Source: Anoxybacillus flavithermus (lineage in GTDB: Bacteria; Bacillota; Bacilli; Bacillales; Anoxybacillaceae). Taken from it: a stretch of DNA of 64,000 nucleotides. Positions 62,392 through 64,000 of the stretch are shown here, piece after piece. The DNA is taken from contig NZ_PEDM01000012.1 of assembly GCF_002742685.1 (NCBI RefSeq), forward strand, positions 1 through 64,000. Direction: 5' to 3'. Each line of letters begins with the position of its first letter. Positions within the stretch are counted from its first letter, which is position 1. Below the pieces are notes generated by a model. That model had not been told where the DNA came from and made no database searches. It saw only the letters and a program-made list of their open reading frames with translations. The position numbers were made by a program, and so were the translations under genes.

Positions 62392-62422
62392 CTTGTCTAT
62401 CTGTATTCACATCATAGACAAG
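62392..62422. repeat. Inverted repeat flanking the IS remnant
   Basis: CTTGTCTAT (62392-62400) and ATAGACAAG (62414-62422), a perfect 9-bp inverted repeat, lie just upstream of the transposase start. A second pair, TATTCAGC / GCTGAATA, follows at about 62433-62466. Probably part of the IS end. Confidence 0.55.
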
Positions 62423-62474
62423 AAAAGAAAAAAATATTCAGCTCACTTTATGATGTGGCTGAATAGTTACATAG

Positions 62475-63155
62475 ATGTTCATTGAATTACAAAATGTAAC
62501 AAAAATATATGGTAAGGATGAATACGCGACGAAGGCGCTAAGTCAGGTAAGTCTACAAATTGAACGTGGAGAGTTTATTGCAATTATGGGACCTTCTGGA
62601 TCGGGAAAATCGACTTTATTACATACTATCGGATGTATGGATGTCCCCACAGAAGGAGTATATCGACCTGAAGGGGAAGATGTAACGAGATTAAATGACA
62701 AACAACTAAGCGATATTCGCAATAAAAAGGTTAGTTTTATTTTTCAACACTTTGCATTAATGACAAACTTTACTGTATTTGAAAACGTTGAACTCCCGTT
62801 ATTGAAACGAAACATGTCAAAAAAGGAGCGACGAGGAAAAGTTGAATATTATTTAAATAAGCTTGGCATTTTTCACTTGCGACAGAAGAATGTTTCTAAA
62901 TTATCGGGAGGACAAAAACAACGAGTTGCCATTGCAAGGGCAATGGTAGCGGAAACGAACATCGTTTTAGCTGACGAACCAACAGGGTCGCTTGATCGTC
63001 AAAACGGCGAGAAAGTAATGGAGCTCCTTCAACAGATGAACGAAGAGGGGAAATGTATCATTGTCATTACACATGATGAAAAAATAGCCTCTTATGCTCA
63101 TCGCATGATTTATCTTAGTGATGGATGCATTCAGCTAGATAAGGGAAAGGAGTAG
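62475..63155 (+). CDS. MacB/LolD-type ABC transporter ATPase (orphan)
   Basis: A 226-aa ATPase. Walker A is MGPSGSGKSTLLHTIGCMD, the signature is [15 protein letters not shown], Walker B is IVLADEPTGSLD, the H-loop is VITHDEK. This type normally pairs with an FtsX-like permease for export of peptides or lipoproteins, but no such permease lies in the window. No Shine-Dalgarno is visible before the ATG; the upstream sequence belongs to the IS end, so the gene may have lost its leader and poorly express. The reading frame is intact. Confidence 0.9.
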   Translation: MFIELQNVTKIYGKDEYATKALSQVSLQIERGEFIAIMGPSGSGKSTLLHTIGCMDVPTEGVYRPEGEDVTRLNDKQLSDIRNKKVSFIFQHFALMTNFTVFENVELPLLKRNMSKKERRGKVEYYLNKLGIFHLRQKNVSKLSGGQKQRVAIARAMVAETNIVLADEPTGSLDRQNGEKVMELLQQMNEEGKCIIVITHDEKIASYAHRMIYLSDGCIQLDKGKE

Positions 63156-63160
63156 TGTGA

Positions 63161-63574
63161 ATGAGCAAAAAGTTGTTGCTTCTGTTCGGCAGTCTTACGT
63201 TTATTGTTTTGTTAGGTATATTGTATTATACATTCATGTACAAAGAAACATTTGAATCATCCGCCGAAGGATTATTTTTGCCTGAACAGTATGAAGAAAA
63301 ATATCGTGTTTTCGAAGCTACCATTGAGGTGAATAAAATAAAGTACGAAAAGTTGCATATTGACCATCGTATTGACCTCAAAGGCGGTAGTTTGGCGTAT
63401 GAGTTGTACGATCCAAAAGGAAATATCATCGATCGAGGAGAAGTCACGGCTACGCAACCGTTAAATAAGCAATTGAATATGACGCCACAAAAAGGAGTAT
63501 GGAGGGCGAAATATTATACAAACAAAGATACCGATGGAAAATACATATTGATATTTAAATCTGGTGACAAATAA
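63161..63574 (+). CDS. Small membrane-anchored extracytoplasmic protein
   Basis: A 137-aa protein with an N-terminal hydrophobic helix (MSKKLLLLFGSLTFIVLLGILYY) and an outside beta-rich domain (IDLKGGSLAYELYDPKGNIIDRGEVT; GVWRAKYYTNKDTDGKYILIF). No lipobox Cys. It has a good Shine-Dalgarno (AAAGGAG) and lies 5 nt after the ATPase, so the pair is an operon. Possibly an accessory of peptide export or immunity. Not recognised. Confidence 0.75.
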   Translation: MSKKLLLLFGSLTFIVLLGILYYTFMYKETFESSAEGLFLPEQYEEKYRVFEATIEVNKIKYEKLHIDHRIDLKGGSLAYELYDPKGNIIDRGEVTATQPLNKQLNMTPQKGVWRAKYYTNKDTDGKYILIFKSGDK

Positions 63575-63639
63575 AATATGTCGATACTGACTTTCCTATA
63601 CAACAAGCCAACTACCTATATCATATAAGAGTTGAGATA

Positions 63640-63678
63640 AGGGGGTGTCCGATGAAGGATGTCCCTTCTTTTTGTTTA
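63640..63678 (+). terminator. Probable terminator after the MacB-type pair
   Basis: AAGGGGGTGTCC and GGATGTCCCTT form an imperfect stem followed by CTTTTTG. It separates the accessory region from the next housekeeping gene. Confidence 0.6.
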
Positions 63679-63712
63679 TGGTACACTAATAGAGGAAAGA
63701 GAGGGACGGATC

Positions 63713-64000
63713 GTGAAACAAGCGAAGACGAATGCTGTGCGCATGCTCGATCGTGCACGTGTACCATACGAACTGTTTACTTACGATTATACGGATGGAC
63801 AAATTGATGGGATATCCGTTGCGAGAAAAATTGGACAACGTGAAGAAATAGTGTATAAAACGCTTGTCACAAAAGGGGCAAGCGGTCAACTTTACGTATT
63901 TGTTATCCCTGTCGCAGCAGAACTGGATTTAAAAAAAGCGGCGATCGCTGTCGGTGAAAAAAGTGTGTATATGTTGCCTGTGGCGGATATCGAAAAAATG
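63713..64000 (+). CDS. ybaK: YbaK/EbsC-type Cys-tRNA(Pro) deacylase, 5' part (cut by window edge)
   Basis: The first 96 residues: MKQAKTNAVRMLDRARVPYE, then YDYTDGQIDGISVARKIG, EEIVYKTLVTKG and LYVFVIPVAAELDLKKAA, matching the YbaK domain that clears mischarged Cys-tRNA(Pro) or related species. The conserved KTL(V) lysine is present. GTG at 63713 follows GAGGGACG. The C-terminal part lies beyond the window, so completeness cannot be judged. Confidence 0.92.
   Translation, partial: MKQAKTNAVRMLDRARVPYELFTYDYTDGQIDGISVARKIGQREEIVYKTLVTKGASGQLYVFVIPVAAELDLKKAAIAVGEKSVYMLPVADIEKM

Overview
The window is the replication-origin region of a low-GC, moderately thermophilic Bacillaceae chromosome, most likely Anoxybacillus or a close Geobacillus relative. 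This rests on gene content and order: HD-GYP-gyrA-gyrB-recF-rlbA-dnaN-dnaA on the minus strand, then rpmH-rnpA-spoIIIJ-jag-mnmE-mnmG-rsmG-noc-soj-spo0J on the plus strand, followed by rpsF-ssb-rpsR, gdpP-rplI-dnaC, purA and the walRKHIJ-htrA-rlmH block. Protein sequences read like Bacillus subtilis orthologues with thermophile-type substitutions. Family names are from memory of the families; no database search was possible.

Layout. 1-150: 5' end of a 16S rRNA gene and its promoter, pointing left. 196-9912: gyrase, RecF and DnaN/DnaA operons pointing left. The bipartite oriC lies in the dnaA-dnaN gap (box, GC cluster, DnaA-trio and AT-rich run) and in the dnaA-rpmH gap (DnaA-box array). 10384-30312: tRNA-modification, chromosome-segregation, ribosomal-protein, c-di-AMP, helicase and purine genes, with one perfect parS inside spo0J. 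30411-31009: tRNA-Asp and tRNA-Phe separated by three 154-bp repeats that each carry a tRNA-Phe 5' fragment. 31110-38627: the essential WalRK operon (second perfect parS in walK), HtrA, a small TTG-start gene and rlmH. 38651-49270 (minus): a peptide transporter, potABCD, and a germinant-receptor operon coupled to a FAD/Rieske oxidoreductase. 49411-53801: an AlbA-type ATP-binding protein with heptad repeats, a small unknown protein, and adhE behind Rex-like and Fnr-like operators.

53.9-63.6 kb is the accessory region and the most interesting part. A membrane histidine kinase and a LuxR/NarL-type regulator lie downstream of a heavily frameshifted ComQ-like isoprenyl-diphosphate synthase gene, itself preceded by an overlapping 56-aa ORF with a Trp next to its C-terminus. 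The set looks like a rearranged comQXPA quorum-sensing locus. Divergent from it is a small secreted protein (DUF2712-like), three membrane subunits, an ABC ATPase and an anchored two-repeat protein. A 32-bp palindrome built on CCGCAA/TTGCGG sits at the divergent promoter and recurs 3.9 kb away, in front of a decayed second copy of the ABC ATPase. An IS66-type transposase remnant and an orphan MacB-type ATPase with a small anchored protein close the island. The window ends inside a YbaK-type tRNA deacylase gene.

How they work together: the left three quarters are vertically inherited housekeeping functions. The right end appears to be a signal-responsive secreted-protein/ABC-transporter island that has undergone duplication, IS insertion and decay.
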